From Bacteroidota bacterium (lineage in GTDB: Bacteria; Bacteroidota; Bacteroidia; Bacteroidales; FEN-979): a stretch of 39,589 nucleotides of DNA. The DNA is taken from contig QYQJ01000147.1 of the NCBI GenBank assembly GCA_007280875.1, positions 1-39,589 of the forward strand, read 5' to 3'. How positions within the stretch are numbered: position 1 is the stretch's first letter; each line of letters begins with the position of its first letter. The position numbers and the translations under genes were made by a program. The notes beneath the pieces are model-generated. The model ran no database searches. It had not been told where the DNA came from and saw only the letters and a program-made list of their open reading frames with translations. Shown in pieces: positions 28,472 to 37,887 of the stretch.

Positions 28472-30790
28472 ATGAATCCTATGAAAACGCTCAAAATCAT
28501 CATGGTTCTCGTTATCGGGATTTTTTATTTATTCGCTCCCACAGGTTGCAGGAAGATTAGCGGTGATACTTCTACCAAAACGGGGATGGACGCGCTCCTG
28601 ATCCCTCAGAACTTCTCATGGGAGACCTCCCGGGTAGTCAGAATAACTATTTCCAGCAACGTGACCGGGAGCGCAATCGGTTCTCTGCAAAAGATCTCAA
28701 TTTTTGATGGAAACCCGTTGCAAGGTGGTGCGCTGCTGATCACCGGCTCAACCGGCTACCAATTGTCATTCGAGTCTACTTTGCGTGTCCCCACGGCTCT
28801 GAAAGTCCTTTTTGCCGAGATCCAATCGGAGTCGGGATTTTCCCAGATCGTCTCCCTGGAGGTATCAGACGATATTGCTTATACTTTTAATGAACCGGGA
28901 ATTATAAAGAATTCCGATGAGATCGAAGAACCAACCTGCACCAGCGGCTGCGATGTTACATCTACCAGCGGTACGGCTCGAACCATCAGCGACGGCATGG
29001 TTTGGTGCATGACCGGCAACATCAATACGGGAGCTGCCACATTTAAAATCACCAATGGAACAGCCCGGATTTGCGGCTCCTTCATTGGAAAGATCAACCT
29101 GGATCCCATTGCCGGAGGTACTGCAAACATGATTTTTACCAATGGAGCGCCCGGATCGATTAACACCCTTACCATGAAAGGGAATAGTACGCTGACCATC
29201 TACAGTACATGCAACGTGACCGTGAGCGCTACGCCCTCTATTACGCAGAATGCCAGGGTTATCAATTACGGCACTCTCTCCATCACAGGAACTCCTTTTG
29301 CCCCTAATGATTTGATTCAGAATATGGGAACTCTAACGATTAATGGAGAATACCTGATGAACGGCACCTCCGGATCACTAGTGAATTCAGGGACCCTGGC
29401 TGTCACGGGAAATTGGAATGTAGCTAATCCGGTCACCAACACCGGGATCATCGTTGTTTCGGGGGCCATTAACTTCAACGGAAGCACTGTTGAAAATGAT
29501 TGCCGGATCGTTGGCCAGCAGCAGGTCGTTTTTAATACGGTAACTTACTCTTCCATAGCCGGATACCTGAAAGGCACGAATCAAATCACCGTGAATGCAG
29601 GAGCGACCCTCACACTGATCAGCCAGTCGATGATGGTATCCCCTACGATCAATATCATGGAAACTATCAATGGCCAGGGCTCATTCAGCGTTCTGAAAGC
29701 AACGCAGCAAGCCGCCATCACCGGAACGAAAAAGTTGAACGGACCGCTGGAATTGTTGACTCCTTCCGGCACACTGACCACCGGCAGTTTTCCGGCAAAT
29801 TTCTCCAATGGGGCCGTCCTCTATGCCATAGCCAATGCAACAGCCTATATTCCGATAACCACCTGTAACCCCGATGGGAGCGGGCAACCCCCTCCTCCCG
29901 ATAGCGATGGCGACGGAGTAGCCGATAACCTGGATGACTACCCGGCTGATCCTGCCCGCGCTTATGATAACTGGTATCCCGGGAAGAACAATTGGGGGTC
30001 GTTGGCATTTGAGGATCTATGGCCATCCAAAGGGGATTATGACATGAACGATATGATCGTAGATTATCAGTTCAGGGTGGTATCCAATGCCCAGAATAAA
30101 ATAGTTGATATCCTGCCTCTATTTTATATCAGAGCGGTAGGCGCCAGCTTGCACAACGGATTCGGATGGCAATTCGACAACATCCTGCCGGGAGCAGTAT
30201 CTTCTGTGACCAGAACCTATGCCAACCTCCCGCCTGAGCCATGGACGTATATTTCGCTCGATGCCAACGGAACGGAAAACGGCCAGGAAAAAGCAGTCAT
30301 CATCGTATTTGAGAATACGGAAAATGTGATCAACCGGGTAGGAGGGACATTCTATAATACAGAAAAAAACGGATTCTACGGGTTGTCTGATACAATCAGG
30401 GTTGCGGTACACTTCCAGATCCCACAGCTTCAGGCTGATCTCGGGACCCCTCCCTATAATCCCTTCATCATCAAAAATCTGGACAGGGGAGTCGAAATCC
30501 ATCTTCCCAACTATGTGCCAACATCTCTGGCCGACCTGACCTATCTGGGTACCACAGATGATGCGTCCAACCCTGCTTTGGGGATCTATTACAGGACAGC
30601 CACCAATCTGCCCTGGGCTATCAATCTCCCGGTACGGTTTGATTATACCTGGGAATATGTCCAGATCCTATACGGACACCTGAAGTTTGGGTCCTGGGCT
30701 GAATCCGGAGGGGCAACCTTCCCCGATTGGTACAATAACCTGGCAGGTTACCGGGACACAACGAAAATCTATGCAACTCCTGCAAAATGA
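28472..30790 (+). CDS. LruC-domain lipoprotein with beta-solenoid-like repeats
   Basis: 772 aa; lipobox APTGC, repeats such as NYGTLSITG/NMGTLTINGE/NSGTLAVTGNW, DSDGDGVADNLDDYPADPARAYDNWYPG...DYDMNDMIVDYQF. Confidence 0.85.
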   Translation: MNPMKTLKIIMVLVIGIFYLFAPTGCRKISGDTSTKTGMDALLIPQNFSWETSRVVRITISSNVTGSAIGSLQKISIFDGNPLQGGALLITGSTGYQLSFESTLRVPTALKVLFAEIQSESGFSQIVSLEVSDDIAYTFNEPGIIKNSDEIEEPTCTSGCDVTSTSGTARTISDGMVWCMTGNINTGAATFKITNGTARICGSFIGKINLDPIAGGTANMIFTNGAPGSINTLTMKGNSTLTIYSTCNVTVSATPSITQNARVINYGTLSITGTPFAPNDLIQNMGTLTINGEYLMNGTSGSLVNSGTLAVTGNWNVANPVTNTGIIVVSGAINFNGSTVENDCRIVGQQQVVFNTVTYSSIAGYLKGTNQITVNAGATLTLISQSMMVSPTINIMETINGQGSFSVLKATQQAAITGTKKLNGPLELLTPSGTLTTGSFPANFSNGAVLYAIANATAYIPITTCNPDGSGQPPPPDSDGDGVADNLDDYPADPARAYDNWYPGKNNWGSLAFEDLWPSKGDYDMNDMIVDYQFRVVSNAQNKIVDILPLFYIRAVGASLHNGFGWQFDNILPGAVSSVTRTYANLPPEPWTYISLDANGTENGQEKAVIIVFENTENVINRVGGTFYNTEKNGFYGLSDTIRVAVHFQIPQLQADLGTPPYNPFIIKNLDRGVEIHLPNYVPTSLADLTYLGTTDDASNPALGIYYRTATNLPWAINLPVRFDYTWEYVQILYGHLKFGSWAESGGATFPDWYNNLAGYRDTTKIYATPAK

Positions 30791-30822
30791 CAGGTTGGTG
30801 CTTACGGATTTTCACGGATTTT

Positions 30823-30868
30823 CTTCGCGTCTTGGCGTCTTCGCGGTGAAGTCTTAGCTGGCGAGACT
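30823..30868. repeat. 46-bp diverged dispersed repeat, copy 2
   Basis: Pairs with 26668-26713: cttcgcgtcttggcgtcttcgcggtgaag...gagact. Confidence 0.65.
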
Positions 30869-30925
30869 ATTACCCCTAAATCGCAAAGCCGCCAAGAACG
30901 CAAACTTCTAAGTTCTACCTTCGTA

Positions 30926-30961
30926 CTTCCAGTTCTATTGCTTCTCCCGAGTACTCGGGAT
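30926..30961. repeat. 36-bp dispersed repeat, copy 2, containing palindrome CCCGAGTACTCGGG
   Basis: Exact match to 26247-26282. Confidence 0.9.
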
Positions 30962-31004
30962 CGCAATGACATTACTTCTGACATCTGACTTCTGACTTTC
31001 CTTT

Positions 31005-31012
31005 TATCTTTG
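31005..31012 (+). promoter_or_regulatory. candidate -7 box (TATCTTTG) 4 nt before the ABC ATPase ATG
   Basis: Exact TAnnTTTG match; same spacing as the nucleotidyltransferase gene. Confidence 0.45.
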
Positions 31013-31016
31013 CACC

Positions 31017-31754
31017 ATGTCCCCCTCTCCCGTCATCGAAGTCCGCAACGTCTTCAAGTCCTTCAAAACGGTTCAGGCTGTTTGCGGAGTGGACCTGACA
31101 ATCCTCCCGGGCCAGTTCGTGGCATTGCTTGGCCCCAACGGGGCAGGTAAAACAACCCTGGTGGAGATGATCGAAGGGATCCAGAAGCCCGACCGGGGCG
31201 AGATCCGCATCCTCGGGAAGCTCTGGAAGGGGTATGAGAAGGAGCTGCGGAAAATCATCGGGCTCTCGCTGCAGGAGACACGGTACATTGAAAAGCTGAC
31301 AGCCTGGGAGACATTGCGGCTGTTTGCCAGCTTTTTCAATCTTGGCCCCGAACGCGTAGAAGAAGCGCTTCAGCTGGTCGGACTGGAAGAAAAACGCAAA
31401 GCCTATACGGTGAATCTTTCCGGGGGGCAACGCCAACGATTGGCCCTGGGCATCGCCCTGATCAACCATCCCCGGATCCTGCTCCTCGACGAACCCACTA
31501 CCGGCCTTGATCCCAATGCCCGCAGGGAGATCTGGGAGATCCTGCGCAACCTCAGAAGGACATCAGATACCTCGATGATCCTAACGACACATTACATGGA
31601 GGAGGCGGAACAACTCTGCGAGCAGATCGTGATCATCCACGAGGGAAAGATCCTGAAAGAGGGGACCATGAAGGAACTTTTAAACGAAGATCCTTCGTTG
31701 AAGAACCTGGATGACCTGTTTACTGCATTAACGGGGAGGAGGCTGCATGATTGA
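31017..31754 (+). CDS. ABC transporter ATP-binding protein (ABC-2 exporter type)
   Basis: 245 aa; Walker A GPNGAGKTT, signature LSGGQRQRL, Walker B ILLLDEPTTGLDP. Confidence 0.95.
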   Translation: MSPSPVIEVRNVFKSFKTVQAVCGVDLTILPGQFVALLGPNGAGKTTLVEMIEGIQKPDRGEIRILGKLWKGYEKELRKIIGLSLQETRYIEKLTAWETLRLFASFFNLGPERVEEALQLVGLEEKRKAYTVNLSGGQRQRLALGIALINHPRILLLDEPTTGLDPNARREIWEILRNLRRTSDTSMILTTHYMEEAEQLCEQIVIIHEGKILKEGTMKELLNEDPSLKNLDDLFTALTGRRLHD

Positions 31755-32838
31755 CCGGATCAGGAATAACCAGCTCTGGCAACTGACCCTGGCCAACATC
31801 CTGGAGAAAGTCCGCGAACCAGGTGTGCTTTTCTGGGGGATAGGCTTTCCGATCCTGATGTCGATCGGGTTGGGTCTGGCGTTCACCCGGAAGCCGGAAA
31901 GTGTCAGGCACGTCGCGCTGATCTCACCCGACACCGGAACCTGTACCATTATCCTGAAGGACGACAAACTGGGAAACACTACCTTCCGCCTGGAGAAAAT
32001 GTCCTGGGAAGAGGCCATGGTACAGCTCAAACGGGGGCACGTGAATGTAGCGGTCACCGCAGGAGATAGTGGATACAGGTACCATTTTGACCCTATGAAT
32101 CCCGATGCCCAGCTTACCTATGTAAGACTCTCCCCCATACTGAACAGGATCCCTGCAGCGGATCTGATCCGGGATCCGGTTTACGAAGAGGACCTGAGTG
32201 CAGCAACCGGATCGGAGGTGGATGCCCTGACCGTCACCGGTACACGGTATATCGATTTCCTGATCCCCGGGATGATCGCCATGGGGGTGATGTTCTCCTG
32301 CCTCTGGGGATTGGGATACGGCATCATCGATACACGCTCCAAGAAACTCCTCCGAAGAATGATCGCCACCCCGATGAAACGGTCGAACTACCTGGTGGCA
32401 ATGATCACGGTGCGGCTGGTGATGAACGTGATTGAAGCAGGACTGCTGATGCTCTTTGCCTGGTTAGCCTTCGGGATCACCATCCAGGGGAATATCCCGG
32501 CCCTGCTCATCCTCTTCCTGGCAGGAAATATCGCCTTCTCCGGGATCGGGATCTTCCTGGCCTGCCATACATCCAAAACAGAGATCGGCAATGCCTTCAT
32601 CAACGTGATCAGTATGCCGATGATGGTCCTTTCAGGGATCTTTTTCAGCTACCACAACTTCCCCGACTGGGCCATCCCCATCATCAAACCTCTTCCCCTT
32701 ACCATGCTGGCCGATGGCATCCGCAGCATTTTCATTGAAGGTGCCGGATTCGCACAAACAACAATCCCCTCACTGATCCTGACAGCCACAGGGATCCTCT
32801 TTTTTACCGTGGGGTTGAAGCTGTTTAAATGGCATTGA
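31747..32838 (+). CDS. ABC-2 type transporter permease
   Basis: 363 aa; extracellular loop then YIDFLIPGMIAMGVMFSCLWGLGY and RMIATPMKRSNYL; 8-nt overlap with the ATPase gene. Confidence 0.92.
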   Translation: MIDRIRNNQLWQLTLANILEKVREPGVLFWGIGFPILMSIGLGLAFTRKPESVRHVALISPDTGTCTIILKDDKLGNTTFRLEKMSWEEAMVQLKRGHVNVAVTAGDSGYRYHFDPMNPDAQLTYVRLSPILNRIPAADLIRDPVYEEDLSAATGSEVDALTVTGTRYIDFLIPGMIAMGVMFSCLWGLGYGIIDTRSKKLLRRMIATPMKRSNYLVAMITVRLVMNVIEAGLLMLFAWLAFGITIQGNIPALLILFLAGNIAFSGIGIFLACHTSKTEIGNAFINVISMPMMVLSGIFFSYHNFPDWAIPIIKPLPLTMLADGIRSIFIEGAGFAQTTIPSLILTATGILFFTVGLKLFKWH

Positions 32839-32891
32839 TTCTTTTTTTATATATTTACGAATCGTAACCAATAGAAACCAATTCCAGCTTC

Positions 32892-34184
32892 ATGAGTGAC
32901 AAGAAAAAACTCGGCATGATCGGTGCGGTGGCGCTGATCGTGTCAAGCCTTGCGGGCAGTGGTGTCATTGCCTTGCCCCAGCAACTGGCATTTACGGGAT
33001 CCATTACCCTCATTTCATTTATCCTGGTGACCATCGGGGCATTGTTCCTTACGCTTGTTTATGTGCGTGCGGGATCCCGGTTTGATGACCCCAGTCCGAC
33101 CGCCCTTGCCACCTATGTAAATCCCATCCTGGGCGCCAAAAGCGGATTCTTCTATGTATACGGGAATCTCATCTCCAATATCTCCATTTTGATCGCCGGT
33201 CTGGGGTACCTGGAAATCTTTTTGCCCCAGCTAAAACACCCTGTCATCCTGGGCATCACCGTAATCGTTTTGATCTGGGTTTTTATTGCTCTTTCGTTGC
33301 GCGGAGCAGGAATCATCACCAAGATAGTCTCCATTACCGTGACCTTATTACTGCTTTCGGTAATTATAACGGCTATTGCCGGGTGGTTGGATTTTGATCC
33401 GACGCAATTTAATAACAACTGGAATGTCAGCGGAAAGAAAGAAGGAATGGCTATCATGTCGGGGTTTGCTGTGCTGATCTTCGCGTTTGTGGGGGTGGAA
33501 AGTGTGGCCACGAACAACGTGTATATCCGGAATCCGAAAAAAATCGTACCTGTTGCCACAATAACAGGATTCATCATTGTAGCCATCATTTACATCACCT
33601 CTACCACCGTGATCGAAGGGATGTTCCCGGCCAAGGAGATCCAGACTGCATCAGCCTCCTTTGCCTTATCTATGCAAACGATCACTGGTTCAGTAGTCAT
33701 GGGGGATGTCGTATCCATTGTGATGGCCATAGCCTGTTTGGCCAGTTTTCTGGTATGGAATCTTTCGTCGGCCAGCGCTGCCAAAACCAGTGCCGACAAT
33801 GGGTTCCTTCCCAAAGCCTACGCCTATACCAATGCGCACGGCATCAACAGCAAAGGGCTGGTGATCAATGGGATCATCATGACCATCCTGCAGGTGATCC
33901 TGATGATGCTCGGCAGCAATGTGGCTGCGGCGTTTAATATCACTGTCACCCTCTCGGTACTCCTCCTGCTGTTCCCCTATTTCTGGTCGGGCATTGCCCT
34001 GCTTAAAAAGGAACGGGTTGATGGGACCGGAAAAATCAGCACGAAGATCATCGTAGCCATCTCCTCCATCTTCATCATCTCGGCCTTTGTTTCGGCCACC
34101 CTCAGTGAACTCTGGCTGGTCATTGCCTTAGTCCTGATCATCATGGCGGTATACAGTATGCTGTTGACCCCCAGAAAAAAATGA
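32892..34184 (+). CDS. APC family amino acid permease/antiporter
   Basis: 430 aa, about 12 TM segments; LGMIGAVALIVSSLAGSGVIALP, FAFVGVESVATNNVYIRNPKK. Confidence 0.9.
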   Translation: MSDKKKLGMIGAVALIVSSLAGSGVIALPQQLAFTGSITLISFILVTIGALFLTLVYVRAGSRFDDPSPTALATYVNPILGAKSGFFYVYGNLISNISILIAGLGYLEIFLPQLKHPVILGITVIVLIWVFIALSLRGAGIITKIVSITVTLLLLSVIITAIAGWLDFDPTQFNNNWNVSGKKEGMAIMSGFAVLIFAFVGVESVATNNVYIRNPKKIVPVATITGFIIVAIIYITSTTVIEGMFPAKEIQTASASFALSMQTITGSVVMGDVVSIVMAIACLASFLVWNLSSASAAKTSADNGFLPKAYAYTNAHGINSKGLVINGIIMTILQVILMMLGSNVAAAFNITVTLSVLLLLFPYFWSGIALLKKERVDGTGKISTKIIVAISSIFIISAFVSATLSELWLVIALVLIIMAVYSMLLTPRKK

Positions 34185-34211
34185 CCTTTTAGTAACTTAA
34201 AACCAGATACA

Positions 34212-36521
34212 ATGAAAATTACAAGACATCATTGGCCTGTTCTGATTGTTTCGGGCGAATTCAATGCACCTACGGATGAGGGCTTCCGGCTTACGGAACT
34301 GGTAGAGGAACTGGAAGATGTTCAGGAGTGCAGTGTAATCCCATCATTGACCTATGAAGATTCCATGGAGATCATCCATTCCCGGGCCGACATTGGGGCT
34401 GTTGTCGTAGACTGGAATCTTCCGGAAGAAGATCCCGGTGAAAAATCTACGGCCATCGATTTAATCCGGGCGATCAAAGACCGGTATGCAAAATTGCCCA
34501 TTCTATTGCTTGCCGACCGGCTGGAAACGGAAGATATCCCCGTGGAAGCCCTTCAGATGATCGATGGCTACCTGTGGAAAACAGCCGATACCATTGAGTT
34601 TCTTGCGGGACGAATCGTGATGCACCTGGTGAAATATACGAACACCATCTACCCCGATTTCTTCGGGATGCTGGTGAAATATGCCCAGGAATACAAATAT
34701 GCCTGGCATACTCCCGGCCATATGGGAGGGGAAGGATTTCTGAGAAGTCCTGCCGGTGTGGTTTTCCATAAGTTCTTTGGAGAGAATACCCTCCGTTCCG
34801 ACCTTTCCATTTCAGTGCCGGAACTGGGTTCCCTGCTGGATCATAGCGGGGTGACCGGTGACGCCGAAAAGAATTCAGCCCGCGTCTTTGGAGCCGACTA
34901 CACCTATTATGTTCTGAACGGGACCTCCAATGTCAACCAGATCATCTGGCGCAGCCAGCTGGTAAGGGATGATATCGCTTTTGTGGACAGGAACTGCCAT
35001 AAATCGCTTAACTATGCCATGGTGATTACCGAGGCTATCCCGGTATATATGATTCCCCGGCGAAACATGCGGGGGATCATCGGGCCGGTGAGGCTTTCCG
35101 AGTTTTCGCCTGAATCGATCAAGAGTAAAATCAAGGCATCTGCGCTCATAAGCTCCGACAGGAAAGACGAGACCCCCAAAATGTCGGCACTGACCAACTC
35201 AACCTACGATGGTGTTTGCTACAATGTGATCCAGATTAAAAAGCAATTGACACGGAGTGTCGAGAACTTACATTTCGATGAAGCGTGGTATGCCTATGCC
35301 CGGTTCCACCCTATCTACAAAAACCATTTTGGTATGGCTGATGATGACCTGAACCAGGAGCATCCGCCGATCTTCGTCTCCCAATCGACCCACAAGCTGC
35401 TGACAGCTTTTTCGCAGGCATCCATGCTGCATATCCGGAATGGCAGCCATGAAAAAGTCGACCCTGATATGTTCAACGAATCGTATATGATGCATGGATC
35501 CACATCGCCCCAGTACAGTATGGTCGCTTCCCTTGATGTAGCCACCAAGATGATGGACGACAACGGGGAGATCATGCTGAACGACACGATCATTGAAGCC
35601 ATTCATCTCCGGAAGAAAATGGTGACCATCCTTCGCGATTTGCAGAAGAAAAATGCTGACGATTGGTTTTTCGGGATGTGGCAACCCAAGCGGGTGGAGA
35701 TCGACGACGAATGGGTTAACATTGAAGATGTTCCTGCAGAGGTGCTTGCCGGAACCCAGTCGGCCTGGGTCATGAGCAAAGAGAATCCCTGGCATGGTTT
35801 CAAGGATATCGAGGATGACTACGCCATGCTCGATCCCATCAAGCTGACTTTCACCACCCCGGGCATCAACGATGAAGGAGAGATGACAGAGGAGGGTATC
35901 CCCGCCTCACTGGTTACCAATTACCTGATTGACAAAGGGATCGTTTGTGAAAAGACGGATTACTACTCCTTCCTTCTTCTGAATTCACTGGGGACTACAC
36001 GTGGAAAACAGGGAACACTGTTTGCCGAACTGTTGAAATTCAAGGAGGCTTATGACCGGAATGCGCCGCTGGCAGAGATCTTTCCAGAAATGGTCGCCGC
36101 CTGGCCTGACCATTATACCAACGTTGGCTTAAAGCAACATGCCAATGATGTTCACAGGTATACCCGGGAACACCGGATGCTGGACCGGATGCAGGAAGCG
36201 TTTCAGGTGATCCCCGACCAGGCCATGAAGCCGGCGGATGCCTACCATGCCGTGGTGAAGAAGAATGTGGAATTTGTGGAACTGGATCAGATGATGGGAC
36301 GAATTCCGGCTGTTATGATTGTCCCTTATCCTCCGGGAATACCCATCATGATGGGCGGGGAGAAAATAAACGAAAAAGCCAAGCCGATCTTCGATTACCT
36401 GAAACTAAGGCAGGATTTTGAAAATGCATTTCCGGGTTATGAGAGCGATATCCATGGAGTGGAACGCGTCGAATGGAACGGGAAGAAGTATTTCCGGACC
36501 CTGTGCATCAAAACAATATAA
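34212..36521 (+). CDS. Orn/Lys/Arg decarboxylase, probably biodegradative arginine decarboxylase (AdiA-like)
   Basis: 769 aa; N-terminal wing domain, WHTPGHMGGEGFLRSP, HFDEAWYAYARFHPIYKNHFGM, PLP lysine region FVSQSTHKLLTAFSQAS. Confidence 0.92.
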   Translation: MKITRHHWPVLIVSGEFNAPTDEGFRLTELVEELEDVQECSVIPSLTYEDSMEIIHSRADIGAVVVDWNLPEEDPGEKSTAIDLIRAIKDRYAKLPILLLADRLETEDIPVEALQMIDGYLWKTADTIEFLAGRIVMHLVKYTNTIYPDFFGMLVKYAQEYKYAWHTPGHMGGEGFLRSPAGVVFHKFFGENTLRSDLSISVPELGSLLDHSGVTGDAEKNSARVFGADYTYYVLNGTSNVNQIIWRSQLVRDDIAFVDRNCHKSLNYAMVITEAIPVYMIPRRNMRGIIGPVRLSEFSPESIKSKIKASALISSDRKDETPKMSALTNSTYDGVCYNVIQIKKQLTRSVENLHFDEAWYAYARFHPIYKNHFGMADDDLNQEHPPIFVSQSTHKLLTAFSQASMLHIRNGSHEKVDPDMFNESYMMHGSTSPQYSMVASLDVATKMMDDNGEIMLNDTIIEAIHLRKKMVTILRDLQKKNADDWFFGMWQPKRVEIDDEWVNIEDVPAEVLAGTQSAWVMSKENPWHGFKDIEDDYAMLDPIKLTFTTPGINDEGEMTEEGIPASLVTNYLIDKGIVCEKTDYYSFLLLNSLGTTRGKQGTLFAELLKFKEAYDRNAPLAEIFPEMVAAWPDHYTNVGLKQHANDVHRYTREHRMLDRMQEAFQVIPDQAMKPADAYHAVVKKNVEFVELDQMMGRIPAVMIVPYPPGIPIMMGGEKINEKAKPIFDYLKLRQDFENAFPGYESDIHGVERVEWNGKKYFRTLCIKTI

Positions 36522-36535
36522 AAAAGGAGGTCATT

Positions 36536-37021
36536 ATGACGACAGAACATCAGGATCCGTCAATCTGCTGCCCGGAGTTTGACCCGGCTCCCTGGCAGGA
36601 TAAACTGGTTACCTGGGAAAACAAGAAATTCATCCGGGACAATGTCTTTACCCTGTTCTACATGCCCATAGGTTTTGGGAAAGTGATGAAACGTTTGGAT
36701 GAAAAAGTCAGAAATGCGGAAGCGACCATGCCGGATTTCCTGTGCCTTTCTGACCACACATCACAATGGAACATGGATGTTTACCTGGCAGTTGATAAGG
36801 AGATCCCAGGAGCGGAAAACACAATGATCAGCGGGAAATTTTTCAGCAAGGTCTATGAAGGCCCTTACAGGAACACCGGGAAATGGATGAAAGACTTCGA
36901 CGCAGTTGTTAAGACCGACGGAATAACCTGTAAAAAGGTCTATATGTGGTACACCACCTGTCCGAAATGTGCGAAAAAATACGGAAAAAACTACGTTGCC
37001 ATCCTGGCCGAGGTCGAATGA
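36536..37021 (+). CDS. GyrI-like small-molecule-binding protein (often annotated hydrolase)
   Basis: 162 aa, preceded by RBS aaaaaggagg; CCPEFDPAPWQDK, FMPIGFG-like FYMPIGFGKVMKR, YTTCPKCAKKYGKNYVAILAEV. Confidence 0.75.
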   Translation: MTTEHQDPSICCPEFDPAPWQDKLVTWENKKFIRDNVFTLFYMPIGFGKVMKRLDEKVRNAEATMPDFLCLSDHTSQWNMDVYLAVDKEIPGAENTMISGKFFSKVYEGPYRNTGKWMKDFDAVVKTDGITCKKVYMWYTTCPKCAKKYGKNYVAILAEVE

Positions 37022-37083
37022 TTGACAGTTGGCAGTCAGCAGTTGGCAGAATCAACCTCGACCCTCGACTTTGGTCTCATGTT

Positions 37084-37797
37084 TCACGTCCCCCGCCTGA
37101 ACCTTACCCGTTCCTCTTTCGCCATTTTTTCGGTAGCATACTGAAAAATTAATCGGGCCGCATCGTTTTTCCACTTCAGGAGGAATGCTTCCACCGGTTG
37201 TGGATGGACTTTCCAAGCCTCCCGCAGGAACCAGCCCAGTCCCTGGTGAACCACGCGTTCGGCATCCATCATCAGGGGATCCAGGAAATCCAGGTAAGGT
37301 TGCACATCAGGACTCTTTTTCACAAATTTGATCAACGCAACCGGAACGGCCCGGCGCTGGAAGGGGAATTTCGACTTCCGCCAGGCTGCGAAATCCTTCA
37401 TGGAGATGATCCCGTTCTGAAGCATCGGGGTGAGGAGTTCGCTGCAGAGCCCGTCGGTATGGGCCCAGTTGCGGATCCCGATAGGGAACCATTGTTCGAT
37501 CACCTGAAATGTTTCCCTGGAAAACTGTTTGGAGAACCCCTTTAGCAGCTGCATGGCAAAACTGGGCTCTTCGTATTTTTCGCTTTGGATCAGCTCCCGG
37601 CTGGCTTCGATCACCGTATCCATGGTAAGTGATTTGGAGGCCAGCAACTCCTTCACTTTGGCCATAAAGACCCCGCTGGGCAACCCATACGCATTGTAGC
37701 CTTCCTTGAAGTAACGGGAATATTTCTGTATGATCGCCGGATCTGCATGCGTTTTACAATAGCTCCGGATATCCCGGATCAACTCCTGTGCATTCAT
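37084..37797 (-). CDS. DNA alkylation repair protein (AlkD/HEAT-like family)
   Basis: 237 aa; GVFMAKVKELLASK, WFPIGIRNWAHTDGLCSELL, RRAVPVALIKFVK, VHQGLGWFLREAWK. Confidence 0.88.
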   Translation of the reverse strand: MNAQELIRDIRSYCKTHADPAIIQKYSRYFKEGYNAYGLPSGVFMAKVKELLASKSLTMDTVIEASRELIQSEKYEEPSFAMQLLKGFSKQFSRETFQVIEQWFPIGIRNWAHTDGLCSELLTPMLQNGIISMKDFAAWRKSKFPFQRRAVPVALIKFVKKSPDVQPYLDFLDPLMMDAERVVHQGLGWFLREAWKVHPQPVEAFLLKWKNDAARLIFQYATEKMAKEERVRFRRGT

Positions 37798-37887
37798 CTT
37801 GGTTTGATTATTTTTTCATCACATAACGTCCACCAAGATACAAATTTTCCGGGATTCTTATGCATCTTTGTCTGAAATATTGACCGT

